This document shows positions 44,739 to 53,830 of a stretch of DNA of 64,000 bases, one piece after another. The notes beneath the pieces were generated by a model. That model was not told the DNA's origin. It made no database searches and was given only the letters and a program-made list of their open reading frames with translations. Position 1 is the first letter of the stretch. Each line of letters opens with the position of its first letter. This DNA is from an uncultured Bacilli bacterium (lineage in GTDB: Bacteria > Bacillota_I > Bacilli_A > RF39 > UBA660): assembly GCA_934095825.1 (NCBI GenBank), contig CAKOKQ010000009.1:12459-76458 (forward strand), given 5' to 3'. The translations under genes were made by a program, and so were the position numbers.

Positions 44739-45404
44739 ATGAAAAAAAATATTTTAATAATTGTTTTATGTATATCACTAATATTAATGACTAACGGTTG
44801 TAATAGTCAGACTAAAAATAAACCAAATAATTATAAAGATACATCTAGTGCTGTTTATAACTATTTTCAAAGTACTAAAAAAGATGAAAATATCGCTGCT
44901 ATTTCTTATGACGATGAAAAACAGGTAATAGTAGTAACGCTAGTTGATAATAGCAAAGAAAACCAAGAAAAGTTTTTAAGTAATGTTAATGTCGATAAAA
45001 AATATATTGAATTTGAACAGGGTGGTACTTACAATACTTTTGATACTAAAATAGTTACTTTAGATAGTGTTAAAGAAGATAAAATTAGTTTTAACAAATA
45101 TCTAACTAAAGAAAATAGAACTATCTATTTAGAAAATAATATTAAAGAATTATATATATTTGATCATCAAAGGCGTTGGACTTTTAAATATTATGTAACT
45201 AACACTAATCAATCATTAGAAAATAGTCTTAAATCAGTAACTGACTTATTAGAAAAAGAAGCAAATTTAAAAGATGGGGGCACCGCTATTTATAAAAATA
45301 AAGACAAAAATATGACAATAATTGCTTGCAATACTTTAAGTGGCAATAAAGATGTTTATATTGGCGACTATCAGTTAAGTTTTAAAGATAATATGTGTAA
45401 ATAA
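44739..45404 (+). CDS. Lipoprotein, tandem paralogue 1
   Basis: A 221-residue lipoprotein with lipobox TNGC (Cys21). The mature domain starts with a helical segment (YNYFQSTKKDEN) followed by a beta-rich core with VVTLVDNSKENQEKFL and a C-terminal K-D-x-N-M-T-I-I-A-C-N-T-L. No family recognised. It is clearly homologous to the next gene, 30 bases downstream, from the signal peptide to the final MCK; a gene duplication. Confidence 0.75.
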   Translation: MKKNILIIVLCISLILMTNGCNSQTKNKPNNYKDTSSAVYNYFQSTKKDENIAAISYDDEKQVIVVTLVDNSKENQEKFLSNVNVDKKYIEFEQGGTYNTFDTKIVTLDSVKEDKISFNKYLTKENRTIYLENNIKELYIFDHQRRWTFKYYVTNTNQSLENSLKSVTDLLEKEANLKDGGTAIYKNKDKNMTIIACNTLSGNKDVYIGDYQLSFKDNMCK

Positions 45405-45434
45405 CAAAATTTTAGTACGGAAAGAAAGTAATTA

Positions 45435-46109
45435 ATGAAAAAAAATATTTTAACTATCATATTATGCTTTTTATTATTAGTAATAACAAGTGCTTGTGAA
45501 CATAAAACCCAAGATAAACCTACTAACCTAGAAGATACCTATAAGGCCATCAATGCCTACTTTAGCACTTCGCGCGCTGATAAATCAAATTTAAGTGCTT
45601 TTTATGTTGACAGCGAAAAACATGTAATCATCGTTGAATTAGTTGAAAATAACACCCCAAATCAAAAAAACTTTTTAAAACTTACTAATGTTGATGAAAA
45701 GTATATAGAATTTAAGAAAGGTGGCCCTTATGAGGATAATGATATCGATATAGAATTATCTGTTGTGGCCGATCAAACCTGTGGTAATATTGAATTTAAT
45801 GAATACTTAAATAATGATAATATAAAAGTATATTTAGAAGAAAATGTTAGTGATTTATATGTAACTGATGCCGGTCGGAAAATGTCTTTTAAAGATTATG
45901 CCAACGGTCTTAACAAAACCTTGGATAGAAGTATAAAAGATTTAACTAATAAACTAGAGAAAACTGCTGCTTTAGATGACGGTGGCACTACTATTTATAA
46001 AGATAAAGACAAAAATATAACGATAATAGCCTGTAATACTTTAGATGGTAATAGAGATGTTTATATAGGTGATTATGCCTTATACTATAAGAATCATATG
46101 TGCAAATAA
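45435..46109 (+). CDS. Lipoprotein, tandem paralogue 2
   Basis: A 224-residue lipoprotein with lipobox TSAC (Cys21). It aligns over its whole length with the product at 44739, including VELVENNTPNQKNFL, KYIEFKKGGPY, ACNTLDGNRDVYIGDY and the MCK end. Divergence is substantial, so the duplication is old or under diversifying selection. Probably in one operon with its twin; a terminator follows. Confidence 0.75.
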   Translation: MKKNILTIILCFLLLVITSACEHKTQDKPTNLEDTYKAINAYFSTSRADKSNLSAFYVDSEKHVIIVELVENNTPNQKNFLKLTNVDEKYIEFKKGGPYEDNDIDIELSVVADQTCGNIEFNEYLNNDNIKVYLEENVSDLYVTDAGRKMSFKDYANGLNKTLDRSIKDLTNKLEKTAALDDGGTTIYKDKDKNITIIACNTLDGNRDVYIGDYALYYKNHMCK

Positions 46110-46127
46110 TAATGATAGTCAAAAAAA

Positions 46128-46170
46128 GAGCAATACTAGGTTATATCTTCATAATTAGTATTGCCTTTTT
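46128..46170 (+). terminator. Terminator of the lipoprotein pair
   Basis: GCAATACTA and TAGTATTGC pair perfectly across a 17-base loop and are followed by CTTTTT. The rest of the gap to 46393 holds another small hairpin (ATCAACA/TGTTGAT near 46300) and no gene. Confidence 0.8.
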
Positions 46171-46393
46171 AAATAACTAAAAACAGTTAAAATTTAAATA
46201 TTTAATTTTTACGCAATAATAGCATATTAAAAGTTAAGATAAATGAGTCTTAACTTTTTCCCTATCTTTTAAAATTAATTATGCTATAATAAATCAATCA
46301 ACAAAGCCATTATGTTGATTATAGTCTAAAAAAGACCATTATTCGCAAAATAAAACTTTACAAAGTGCTATATAAATAAAATTATAACTGTTA

Positions 46394-46705
46394 TTAATAA
46401 AGATTAAGTCTAGTAACTTTATCAAGTTCTTTTTTTTCTTTAAGATACTTATCAAAAATTAAATTATAATTATCCTCCAAGACTCCCAGTTCTTTTTCCC
46501 ATTTCATATGGGCACTTTCAAAATTCCTATTAGGTTCTAGCTTAATCAATGCTTTAATTTGTTTCTTTAAAATTTGACATTGTCTATTATATAAATTAAC
46601 TGTTTCCAAAGTGATTTTTTTTAATTCTTTTGTAGTCTTATTAAGAAACTTATTCAATTCCTTTCCCTCAACTTTTGTATTAATTAAACTGCTTTTTTTA
46701 TTCAT
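46394..46705 (-). CDS. Coiled-coil hypothetical protein
   Basis: A 103-residue basic, helical protein (long heptad-like Leu/Lys/Glu stretches), with no membrane segment and an AAAGGATG site before the ATG. No family recognised. Stands alone. Confidence 0.65.
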   Translation of the reverse strand: MNKKSSLINTKVEGKELNKFLNKTTKELKKITLETVNLYNRQCQILKKQIKALIKLEPNRNFESAHMKWEKELGVLEDNYNLIFDKYLKEKKELDKVTRLNLY

Positions 46706-46878
46706 TACATTACATCCTTTCTCTATGCTATAGTGTTAATAAGTTTTACATTAAAAATTCTCTCTCATCACTACATTTATTATAGCACAAAATAATAATT
46801 TTTATTACAAAAAAGCGGTCATTCTGGGCTACATACTTAATTGGAAAAAAATGGCAAAATATTTATAGGTGGTATTAG

Positions 46879-47133
46879 ATGGTTTATAACGATAAAAAAT
46901 TTAACTTTAATCCTGATATTAAACAAGTAATTGCGGAAAATATCCGTAAATTCAGATTAGAAAAAGGATATACTCAAGAACAACTTGCCGTATATGCTGA
47001 ACGCTCACCAGAGTTTGTTCGTCGTATAGAATCAGAGCTAGGTGAAAGGGGCTTTTCAATTGAAACTTTGTATCGTATTTCAATTGTCCTTGAAAAAGAT
47101 GTCGGTGAGTTCTTTAAAAAGAATAATAAGTAA
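46879..47133 (+). CDS. XRE/Cro-type small DNA-binding protein
   Basis: An 84-residue helix-turn-helix protein, nearly all of it the DNA-binding domain: IAENIRKFRLEKGYTQEQLA then SPEFVRRIE as the recognition helix. No ligand domain. Comparable proteins act as local repressors. A terminator (AAGCAGTC/GATTGCTT plus T run, 47136-47169) follows; the next gene is the cold-shock gene with a tandem repeat upstream. Confidence 0.85.
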   Translation: MVYNDKKFNFNPDIKQVIAENIRKFRLEKGYTQEQLAVYAERSPEFVRRIESELGERGFSIETLYRISIVLEKDVGEFFKKNNK

Positions 47134-47135
47134 AT

Positions 47136-47169
47136 AAGCAGTCTGTTTTCGTGATTGCTTTCTTTTTTA
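47136..47169 (+). terminator. Terminator after the small XRE gene
   Basis: AAGCAGTC and GATTGCTT pair with one G-T pair around a 9-base loop, then TTCTTTTTT. Confidence 0.75.
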
Positions 47170-47293
47170 CATATGCTTTTTGAAAATATTTTTTTTATAA
47201 AAACGGCGTTTACTTTTATTTTCTTAATTTTTTTCAAAGTTAGTGTTTATAAGGCTTTAAGTCCAATTTTTTAATTAAAAACTCCATCTAAAA

Positions 47294-47337
47294 ATTACAG
47301 TTTTCTTACATATTTATTACAGTTTGTTTACATGTTA
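47294..47337 (+). repeat. Two-unit 22-base direct repeat upstream of the csp gene
   Basis: ATTACAGTTT-n-n-TTACAT occurs twice with a period of 22 bases (47294 and 47316), about two helical turns apart and just upstream of the probable promoter. It could be a regulator binding site. Confidence 0.55.
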
Positions 47338-47391
47338 TTTAAAGTTATTTATGGGATAATATAACTATGTTAAGCGAAGGGAGAATAAGAA

Positions 47392-47607
47392 ATGGAAAGT
47401 AGAGTAAAATGGTTTAACAATGAAAAGGGTTTTGGGTTTTTAGAAAATCAAGGTAAAGAAGATATTTTTGTTCATTATTCACAAATTGTTATGGACGGTT
47501 ATAAAACTTTAAAAGAAGGTGATTATGTAACTTTTAATCTAGTAGAAACCCCTAAGGGACTACAAGCCAAAAATGTTGAAACAACTAGAAAGTGCATGGT
47601 AAATTAA
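47392..47607 (+). CDS. Cold-shock domain protein
   Basis: A 71-residue CspA-family RNA/DNA-binding protein. RNP1 (KGFGFL, residues 13-18) and RNP2 (DIFVHY, residues 24-29) are intact. It should act as an RNA chaperone melting secondary structure. The stop TAA overlaps the ATG of the next small gene (TAATG), indicating translational coupling. The ~150-base stretch before it holds the direct repeat and a likely leader. Confidence 0.93.
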   Translation: MESRVKWFNNEKGFGFLENQGKEDIFVHYSQIVMDGYKTLKEGDYVTFNLVETPKGLQAKNVETTRKCMVN

Positions 47608-47777
47608 TGTCTGTAAAGGTTTTGAGTGCCGAAGAAATGGCTTTCATTAAAAATTTACCAAATAAGAAATTAGAAGATAATATTCTTCTTATCGGTAATG
47701 AAATAGTTAATCTTTACAGTACTCAAAGTTGTTATTTAGAAGAATTAAGACGCCGTAAATGCTATAATCGCAATTAA
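47607..47777 (+). CDS. Small protein coupled to csp
   Basis: A 56-residue soluble helical protein, starting in the TAATG overlap with the cold-shock gene; GTAAAGG is inside its own coding region, so translation probably depends on coupling. No family recognised; the N-terminus (VLSAEEMAFIKNLP) and basic C-terminus (RRRKCYNRN) suggest nucleic-acid contact, which is speculative. Confidence 0.65.
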   Translation: MSVKVLSAEEMAFIKNLPNKKLEDNILLIGNEIVNLYSTQSCYLEELRRRKCYNRN

Positions 47778-47818
47778 TAGTCATATATGGCTTTTTTTAT
47801 GCCTTCTTTAAATATTAT

Positions 47819-47846
47819 AAAAAAAAGAATGTTTAAATACATTCTA
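47819..47846 (-). terminator. Terminator of the 48-residue gene
   Basis: On the minus strand AGAATG, 8 bases, CATTCT and then eight T. Confidence 0.8.
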
Positions 47847-47847
47847 A

Positions 47848-47994
47848 TTAGTTAGCTTTTTTAGCGTTTTCAAGTTTTTTATTTCTCTTTTTTTCATCTA
47901 AATATAACTTGTTGATTAATTTTACTTTAACACCTTTTTCATAAGCAAAGCATTTTTTAACGCCTTCTGGTAAGTTCTTTTTATATACTTTCAT
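47848..47994 (-). CDS. Small basic protein
   Basis: A 48-residue, Lys-rich protein (MKVYKKNLPEGV... ending NAKKAN) with AGGTG before the ATG and a strong terminator directly after the stop. These signals support a real gene although it is short. Unknown function; the charge suggests nucleic-acid or ribosome binding. Confidence 0.65.
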   Translation of the reverse strand: MKVYKKNLPEGVKKCFAYEKGVKVKLINKLYLDEKKRNKKLENAKKAN

Positions 47995-48044
47995 CTTTTT
48001 CACCTCACAAACAATATAAATTTCTCAAGTATTATATCATAAAA

Positions 48045-48356
48045 TTATAAAGTTGGAAAATTTTCTTGAACTAATTTCTTTTTAGGACTCTTTTTTGCTG
48101 ATTTAATTATATAGTTATACCATTTTTGGTGCTCTTCATCCGAAAAATATCCCTCGTAAATTTTTAATGTTGCTAGCTTTAAACCAGTTTCATCTTGAAC
48201 ATTCAAGTCTTCCATTTGCTTTTTACAATTATCACTTTCTAAATAATCAGTTAAATCACTTTTTAAAAAATCAACAATTATTTCTTTTTGGTTATTATAA
48301 ACTTTTCTTAAGCTTACAACAAAATTCTTTATTTTTAATAATAATTTCTTTTTCAT
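48045..48356 (-). CDS. Hypothetical protein
   Basis: A 103-residue basic helical protein beginning MKKKLLLKIKNFV. It has no clear signal peptide or motif. GAAAGGAA lies upstream of the ATG. It reads in the same direction as the 48-residue gene and may share a transcript. Function unknown. Confidence 0.6.
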   Translation of the reverse strand: MKKKLLLKIKNFVVSLRKVYNNQKEIIVDFLKSDLTDYLESDNCKKQMEDLNVQDETGLKLATLKIYEGYFSDEEHQKWYNYIIKSAKKSPKKKLVQENFPTL

Positions 48357-48538
48357 TTATTCTTTATCAATCTCAAGATTGATTCCTTTCCTTTTTGATA
48401 AACTATATTCTACCATATTGCTATTTTTTCGTAAATAACTTAAAATGATTTTAGAAAGGATAAGATTTCTTCTAACACCAAAAGTTTCTAACTTGCATAA
48501 AATTAAGTATGTGGATAATTGTAGGAAGGGTGATATTT

Positions 48539-48862
48539 ATGGGTTTTCCTCCTAACATTAATCCAGAACTTTTTTCTATTCTTGGTGCCGTAACTGGCAT
48601 TATTGTTGAAGGTGATTATACTGCTAACGAGTTAAACTCCATTGGTAACTGGATAATTCTGGTGGGTCAGTTTATGTTAACAACTGCTGCTCAGCAACAA
48701 TTAATAAATGGCCGCTATCAAAATAATAATGGTAGTAGAATTAGGAGCGATGCCAACAATCATTCGACAAATAATAAACAATATACGACGCAAGAGCAAC
48801 TCCAAGAGCTAGCTAATTATTTAAAAAAGTTAGAAGCAAAAATAGAAGAAATCACTAAATAG
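48539..48862 (+). CDS. Small conserved-looking hypothetical protein
   Basis: A 107-residue protein starting at ATG 48539 behind GAAGGGTG. The N-terminal half (NPELFSILGAVTGIIVEGDY, then ANELNSIGNWIILVGQ) is hydrophobic with conserved-looking N, G and E positions; the C-terminal half is polar and ends in a short coiled coil. I have seen similar small proteins in related genomes but no function is known. Two bases separate it from the signal-peptidase-like gene, so they form an operon. Confidence 0.75.
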   Translation: MGFPPNINPELFSILGAVTGIIVEGDYTANELNSIGNWIILVGQFMLTTAAQQQLINGRYQNNNGSRIRSDANNHSTNNKQYTTQEQLQELANYLKKLEAKIEEITK

Positions 48863-48864
48863 TT

Positions 48865-49329
48865 ATGAAAATAATTAATAAAATACTTAGCATACTTGTT
48901 ACTATCTTTCTAATAACCAACCTTGTTGTAGTCTTTCTAATTAATGTTCACCTTGCTGGTCTTGGTATGATAAAATCAGCAACTGATGAATTAAGCCCTG
49001 AGGTTAAAATAAATGATTTATTAATTTATCAGAAGCAAAAAACTTATCAAGAAAATGACATCATTGTTTATAATATTCAAAATAAATATTCTTTAGCTAA
49101 AGTTAAAAATACTACCGAATATTTAACTTATATTAAAGATAATACTAATAAAGAATACTGTCCTATTAGCAATGCCGATATTAAAGGTAAACAAGTTGTT
49201 ATCTTAAATGCTAAGCACATTATCATATATTTTATTACAGTCTTTATTTGCTTAGGCTACCTAATTATCAACATATTACTTAGTGTTAAAGAAATGAAAA
49301 AGGACTCTGAAGTTAATACTACTTCTTAG
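48865..49329 (+). CDS. Signal peptidase I (SipW)-like protein without the catalytic serine
   Basis: A 154-residue protein with TM segments at about residues 8-30 and 115-138, the layout of SipW-type S26 signal peptidases. The region ELSPEVKINDLLIYQK followed by YQENDIIVY aligns with the family pattern S-G-S-M-E-P-x-I-x-x-G-D-L-x-x-V and GDIIxY, but the S-x-S-M-E-P core is replaced by D-E-L-S-P-E. The catalytic Ser-Lys dyad is therefore probably lost, or it is a distant relative. The 3' end overlaps the convergent DUF308 gene by 11 bases. Confidence 0.6.
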   Translation: MKIINKILSILVTIFLITNLVVVFLINVHLAGLGMIKSATDELSPEVKINDLLIYQKQKTYQENDIIVYNIQNKYSLAKVKNTTEYLTYIKDNTNKEYCPISNADIKGKQVVILNAKHIIIYFITVFICLGYLIINILLSVKEMKKDSEVNTTS

Positions 49330-49960
49330 AGTTCTTTTTTTCATCTGTATCATCTTTTATAATAACAGCATCAACTACATCTTTATTTTTACTTCTCTTT
49401 TTCTTTTTTTCTTCCTTAGTCATGGTTTCTTTTACCACGCTTTTATTAGTTAACCAGCCAAAAATTTCTAAACCAGCATATATCATTAAGACAATACCAA
49501 TCGTTTGAAAAGCTAAGTTAGCTTCTAAAATGGTATAAAGTCCCGCTAAAATTAAAAGAAGAGAAATAATTAATAGACTAAAGAACTTAGGATTATTTTT
49601 TTTATCTATTTGCATGGCACTTGCAAAACGCATAATCCCACTTAATAAAATCCAACCGCCAATAACAAAACGAACCATAGCTTCCACAAAACCAGCGGCA
49701 AAGAAAAACACCGAACCGATTGCCATACAAGAAATTCCCGCTACCATAGGTATGGCTGACACTTGGGGATTTTGTCTTACTAAAATATAATTTTTAATAC
49801 AAGAATATAATCCAAACAAAATTAAAATGCCCCCTAAGATTCGGGATATAACTACAACCATTGTATCTGGATTCGTAAACATGATGGCGCCCAAGATAAA
49901 AAACAAAATGGCACTAACTAGAGAACTATTGTTATTGTAAGACTTAACTTCAACTCTCAT
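49319..49960 (-). CDS. DUF308/HdeD-like membrane protein
   Basis: A 213-residue membrane protein with six TM segments (about residues 12-175) and a highly charged Lys/Glu tail of ~35 residues. The repeated G-x-x-x-F-x-x-P and G-x-x-L-x-x-x-G patterns match the HdeD/DUF308 family, associated with acid resistance in enterics; the role here is unknown. Monocistronic, with AGAGG before the ATG. Confidence 0.85.
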   Translation of the reverse strand: MRVEVKSYNNNSSLVSAILFFILGAIMFTNPDTMVVVISRILGGILILFGLYSCIKNYILVRQNPQVSAIPMVAGISCMAIGSVFFFAAGFVEAMVRFVIGGWILLSGIMRFASAMQIDKKNNPKFFSLLIISLLLILAGLYTILEANLAFQTIGIVLMIYAGLEIFGWLTNKSVVKETMTKEEKKKKRSKNKDVVDAVIIKDDTDEKKNSKK

Positions 49961-50156
49961 AAAAAACCTCTTTTCTTAACTTAGATTATACAATAAATAA
50001 CGCTCCATGGCTAGCAAAATATCCTTGCTTTTTCACCATTTTCTTAAATCTTTCTTACTATATAATATATATATACTTAATTATATAGTATTTTCATTAT
50101 TATATATAGGTATTATTTTTATCCCCAAACTAATTTCGTCCTTAAAGTAATATCAA

Positions 50157-50172
50157 GGGTGGGCGGGTTGGG
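50157..50172 (+). other. G-quadruplex-forming motif upstream of tilS-ftsH
   Basis: GGGTGGGCGGGTTGGG: four G3 runs with loops of 1, 1 and 2 bases, a very stable G4 pattern, in an otherwise AT-rich ~325-base gap (49961-50286). It is on the coding strand, about 115 bases before the tilS start. Nothing else is recognised in the gap apart from promoter-like AT-rich DNA. Confidence 0.85.
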
Positions 50173-50286
50173 AAGTAATCATAAAAAACCTAGATATTCA
50201 TTTCAAAACATTTCACAAAACTTTCAAGAAAATACTCATTGCTAATATTAATCAATTAGTGTATTATACGGTATAGGTGATTGCAC

Positions 50287-51627
50287 ATGAATTTAGAAAA
50301 ATCATACCTTTATTTAAAACAAATTTTAAAACAAGGCGATACTATCGTCATTGGTGTTTCTACGGGACCAGATTCTATGTGCTTATTATATCTTTTAGAA
50401 AAAATTCAAAAAGAAATTCCCATTAAAATCATTGTTGCCCATGTAAATCACCATGTTCGTAAAGAAGCAATTACCGAAGAAGAATATATCAAAAAATATT
50501 GTCAAAGCCATCAAATTATCTGTGAAGTTGCTAATCTTAAACCAGTAAAAAATAATTTTGAAGCCGTTGCTCACGAGTTTCGCTATGCTTTTTTTAAAAA
50601 ACTAATTCAAAAATATCAAGCTAATTACTTAATGACCGCTCACCATGGTGATGATTTAATCGAAACTATTTTAATGCGTCAACTAAGAGGAGCGTCCTTA
50701 AAAGGTTATGCTGGTATGAGTTTGCAAACCTCTTATGAAAATTTCAGCTTGGTAAGACCTCTTCTTTTCTATACGAAGGAAGATATTCTTGAATTTGCCT
50801 CTTTAAATAACATTAAATATTTTGTAGATAATACCAACTTTTTAGATGATCACCTTCGTAACCGTATTCGTCAAAATATTTTACCCACTTTAAAAAAAGA
50901 AAATCCTAATGTTCACTTAAAATATTTGCAATTTAGCGAAGAATTAGTGGCAGCTGACAAAGTTTTACAAAACCTTACTAATGAAATTATAAAACAAGTA
51001 TATAATAATAATAGGTTACTAATACCCGCATTTTTAAAACAAGACAAGGTGATAGAAGAGCGAATAATTAAATTGATTTTAAAAGATTTATATAAAGACA
51101 ATATTAATATCATAACCAATAAGCAAGTTACTAACATTATTGCTATGATTTACCGCAAAAAACCTAATGAAACTTTGTTATTACCCAATGGTTTTATAGC
51201 GATGAAAAATTATAACGAATTATATTTTAATAAAAAAGATTGTAAAGAAGTAAAAATAGATAATAAGAAACATAAACTAAAAGCTGTTAATAACTACAAT
51301 AATCAAATAATCAAAATAGTTGGTGAGTGTAGTGATACTTCAAATTATTTAACAAGACTAGATAGTAGCGAGCTTAATCTGCCTCTATATATCAGGACCA
51401 GAAAAGATGGCGATAAAATGACTATCAAAAATATGACTGGCTCTAAAAAGATAAAGGATATTTTTATTGATAGTAAAGTTCCCATGGCGAAAAGAAATTC
51501 GTGGCTCTTAGTTTGTGATAATGATGATAATATCATTTGGTTACCCGCTTTAAAAAAATCAAAATTTGATAAAGAAATTAATGAAAAGTATGATATAATA
51601 CTAATGTTTGTAAAAGAAGGAGAATAA
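50287..51627 (+). CDS. tilS: tRNA(Ile)-lysidine synthetase
   Basis: A 446-residue PP-loop ATPase that converts the CAU-anticodon tRNA-Ile wobble C to lysidine so it reads AUA. The PP-loop is a variant, VSTGPDSM (usual SGGxDS). HVNHHVR and the TAHHGDDLIET segment are typical; the C-terminal substrate-binding domain includes R-x-R-x-D-G-D. ATG 50287 is preferred over TTG 50281. It ends two bases before ftsH, the standard Firmicutes tilS-ftsH pairing (hpt is not between them). Confidence 0.94.
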   Translation: MNLEKSYLYLKQILKQGDTIVIGVSTGPDSMCLLYLLEKIQKEIPIKIIVAHVNHHVRKEAITEEEYIKKYCQSHQIICEVANLKPVKNNFEAVAHEFRYAFFKKLIQKYQANYLMTAHHGDDLIETILMRQLRGASLKGYAGMSLQTSYENFSLVRPLLFYTKEDILEFASLNNIKYFVDNTNFLDDHLRNRIRQNILPTLKKENPNVHLKYLQFSEELVAADKVLQNLTNEIIKQVYNNNRLLIPAFLKQDKVIEERIIKLILKDLYKDNINIITNKQVTNIIAMIYRKKPNETLLLPNGFIAMKNYNELYFNKKDCKEVKIDNKKHKLKAVNNYNNQIIKIVGECSDTSNYLTRLDSSELNLPLYIRTRKDGDKMTIKNMTGSKKIKDIFIDSKVPMAKRNSWLLVCDNDDNIIWLPALKKSKFDKEINEKYDIILMFVKEGE

Positions 51628-51629
51628 AT

Positions 51630-53603
51630 ATGAATAAAAAAAGACAGAATGCTGTCAAACAGTTTACACCTTATTTAGTTCTAATCTTGATAATTTGTGC
51701 CATGTTATTCCTATATAGTGGTACGGCAACAAAGGTACATGAATTAAAAACTGGTGAGTTTTTAAAATATATAAATGAAGGTAAAGTTACCGAAATGACT
51801 ATTACTCCTAAGAGTGATGAATCGGTTTACTATATTACTGGTAAAATTGATGGTTATAGCGATAAAGAAACCTTTACTGTTCGTATCGTTGGGGAACAAT
51901 TAGATACGGTAACGGCTTATGCTACAAGTCATAGTCTAAATCTTTATGATACTAATAAAGACCCGGGAAGTAGCGTTATTCCATATATCGTTGTTAATGT
52001 ACTTCCAATCGTTGTTATTTGTGCTTGTGGATATGTTCTATTTATGAAAATGTCAGCAGGTAACAATAAATCAATGGACTTTGGTCGTTCTCGTGCTAAA
52101 TTAAGCGAAGACGGTGGTAAAGTAAGATTTACCGATGTTGCGGGTTTAGATGAAGAAAAAGAAGAGGTAAGCGAGTTAATTGACTTCCTTAAAAATCCTA
52201 AAAAGTTCCAAAAATTAGGAGCCAGAATTCCTAAAGGCGTTCTTTTAGTAGGGCCTCCCGGAACTGGTAAAACATTACTTGCTAAAGCTGTAGCAGGTGA
52301 GGCCAATGTGCCATTCTACTACATATCGGGTTCTGATTTTGTTGAATTATTTGTTGGCGTTGGTGCCTCTCGTGTGAGAGATATGTTCAAACAAGCTAAA
52401 CAATCTGCCCCATGTTTAATTTTCATTGATGAAATTGATGCCGTTGGTCGTCAAAGAGGTTCTGGTATCGGTGGCGGTCATGATGAACGCGAACAAACCC
52501 TTAACCAATTATTAACAGAAATGGATGGCTTCGGCGCTAACGAAGGTATTATTATCATAGCAGCTACTAACCGTCCTGATGTTTTAGACCCAGCCTTATT
52601 ACGCCCTGGTCGTTTCGATAGACAAGTAACAGTTAGTCTACCAGATGCTAAGGCTCGTGAAGAAATCTTAGGAGTTCATGCTCGTAACAAAGTATTTGCT
52701 GATGATGTTAACTTAAAAGCATTATCCCAAAGAACCCCAGGATTTAGTGGGGCTGACTTAGAAAACTTATTAAATGAAGCAGCTTTACTTGCTGTTCGTC
52801 GTAACAAAGAAGCTATTACCATGGATGAAATTGATGAAGCAACCGACCGTGTCTTAATGGGACCTGCTAAGACATCTCGTAAAATTTCTGATAAAGAAAA
52901 ACATCTTGTGGCTATTCATGAATCAGGTCATGCTGTAATCGGTATTAAACTTGCTGATGCCCAAGAAGTTCATAAAATCACCATTATCCCAAGAGGTATG
53001 GCTGGTGGCTATACTATGATGCTTCCAAAAGAAGAAAAAATGGGTATTATGACTAAAGAAGAACTAGAAAGCCAAATTATTGGTTTAATGGGTGGCCGTG
53101 CTGCTGAAAAAATCTTCTTAAACGCAACAACCACAGGAGCTTCTGACGACTTTAAAAAAGCTACACATATTGCTAGAAGTATGGTAACTAAATACGGAAT
53201 GTCTGATTTAGGACCAATGCAATTAGAAGAAGAACAAGAAGGTGTCTTCTTAGGTCGCGATTACAATAAGACTAAGAACTTCTCTGATCAAGTAGCTTTA
53301 GAAATAGATAAAGCAGTTCGTAAAATAGTTGATGACTGCTACGATAAAGCTGTTGAAATCTTGAAGAAAAACGAAAAATTAGTTAATTTACTTGCAGATG
53401 CTTTAATGGAAAATGAAACTTTAACTAAAGAGCAAATCGAATGTTTAGTTGAAACAGGTAAAATGTGTCCAGTAGACCCTAAACCAACTGCTGAACCAAC
53501 AATGGTTAAACTAAAAGAAGTTGCTAAATCTAAGGGAATCAAAGGTTATGCTAAAATGACTAGAGAAGAATTAGAAAAAGCTATTGAAGAATCCGAAAAG
53601 TAA
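51630..53603 (+). CDS. ftsH: ATP-dependent zinc metalloprotease FtsH with SAP/Rho-N-like tail
   Basis: A 657-residue membrane AAA+ protease. TMs are at about residues 12-32 and 112-134, with a small extracytoplasmic domain between them. The AAA domain has GPPGTGKT and [16 protein letters not shown] with the SRH region [16 protein letters not shown]; the zinc site is HESGH, with a distal Asp. It degrades misfolded membrane and regulatory proteins. Unusual: the last ~35 residues ([20 protein letters not shown]) match the helix-extended-loop-helix pattern of SAP/Rho N-terminal domains, which bind nucleic acids. Good AAGGAGAA site. Confidence 0.97.
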   Translation: MNKKRQNAVKQFTPYLVLILIICAMLFLYSGTATKVHELKTGEFLKYINEGKVTEMTITPKSDESVYYITGKIDGYSDKETFTVRIVGEQLDTVTAYATSHSLNLYDTNKDPGSSVIPYIVVNVLPIVVICACGYVLFMKMSAGNNKSMDFGRSRAKLSEDGGKVRFTDVAGLDEEKEEVSELIDFLKNPKKFQKLGARIPKGVLLVGPPGTGKTLLAKAVAGEANVPFYYISGSDFVELFVGVGASRVRDMFKQAKQSAPCLIFIDEIDAVGRQRGSGIGGGHDEREQTLNQLLTEMDGFGANEGIIIIAATNRPDVLDPALLRPGRFDRQVTVSLPDAKAREEILGVHARNKVFADDVNLKALSQRTPGFSGADLENLLNEAALLAVRRNKEAITMDEIDEATDRVLMGPAKTSRKISDKEKHLVAIHESGHAVIGIKLADAQEVHKITIIPRGMAGGYTMMLPKEEKMGIMTKEELESQIIGLMGGRAAEKIFLNATTTGASDDFKKATHIARSMVTKYGMSDLGPMQLEEEQEGVFLGRDYNKTKNFSDQVALEIDKAVRKIVDDCYDKAVEILKKNEKLVNLLADALMENETLTKEQIECLVETGKMCPVDPKPTAEPTMVKLKEVAKSKGIKGYAKMTREELEKAIEESEK

Positions 53604-53618
53604 TAAAATAAATAATTA

Positions 53619-53670
53619 TAAACGATATAATGATTATTAATAAAGTCTTTATATCGTTTTTTTTGATTTC
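53619..53670 (+). terminator. tilS-ftsH terminator
   Basis: AACGATATAA and TTATATCGTT are perfect complements across an 18-base loop and are followed by TTTTTT. Confidence 0.85.
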
Positions 53671-53830
53671 CAAGTTTAAACTGAAAAAATATAATATAGA
53701 AATAATTGCTATGCCCCATTAAAACAGCAATTAGAATATAATTAATAAAAACGAAAAATACTTTATGCTTTAATTTACATACCTTAAGAGAAATGTTATA
53801 CTTTTGTTAGAAAAAGAAATAGGAGCTAAA

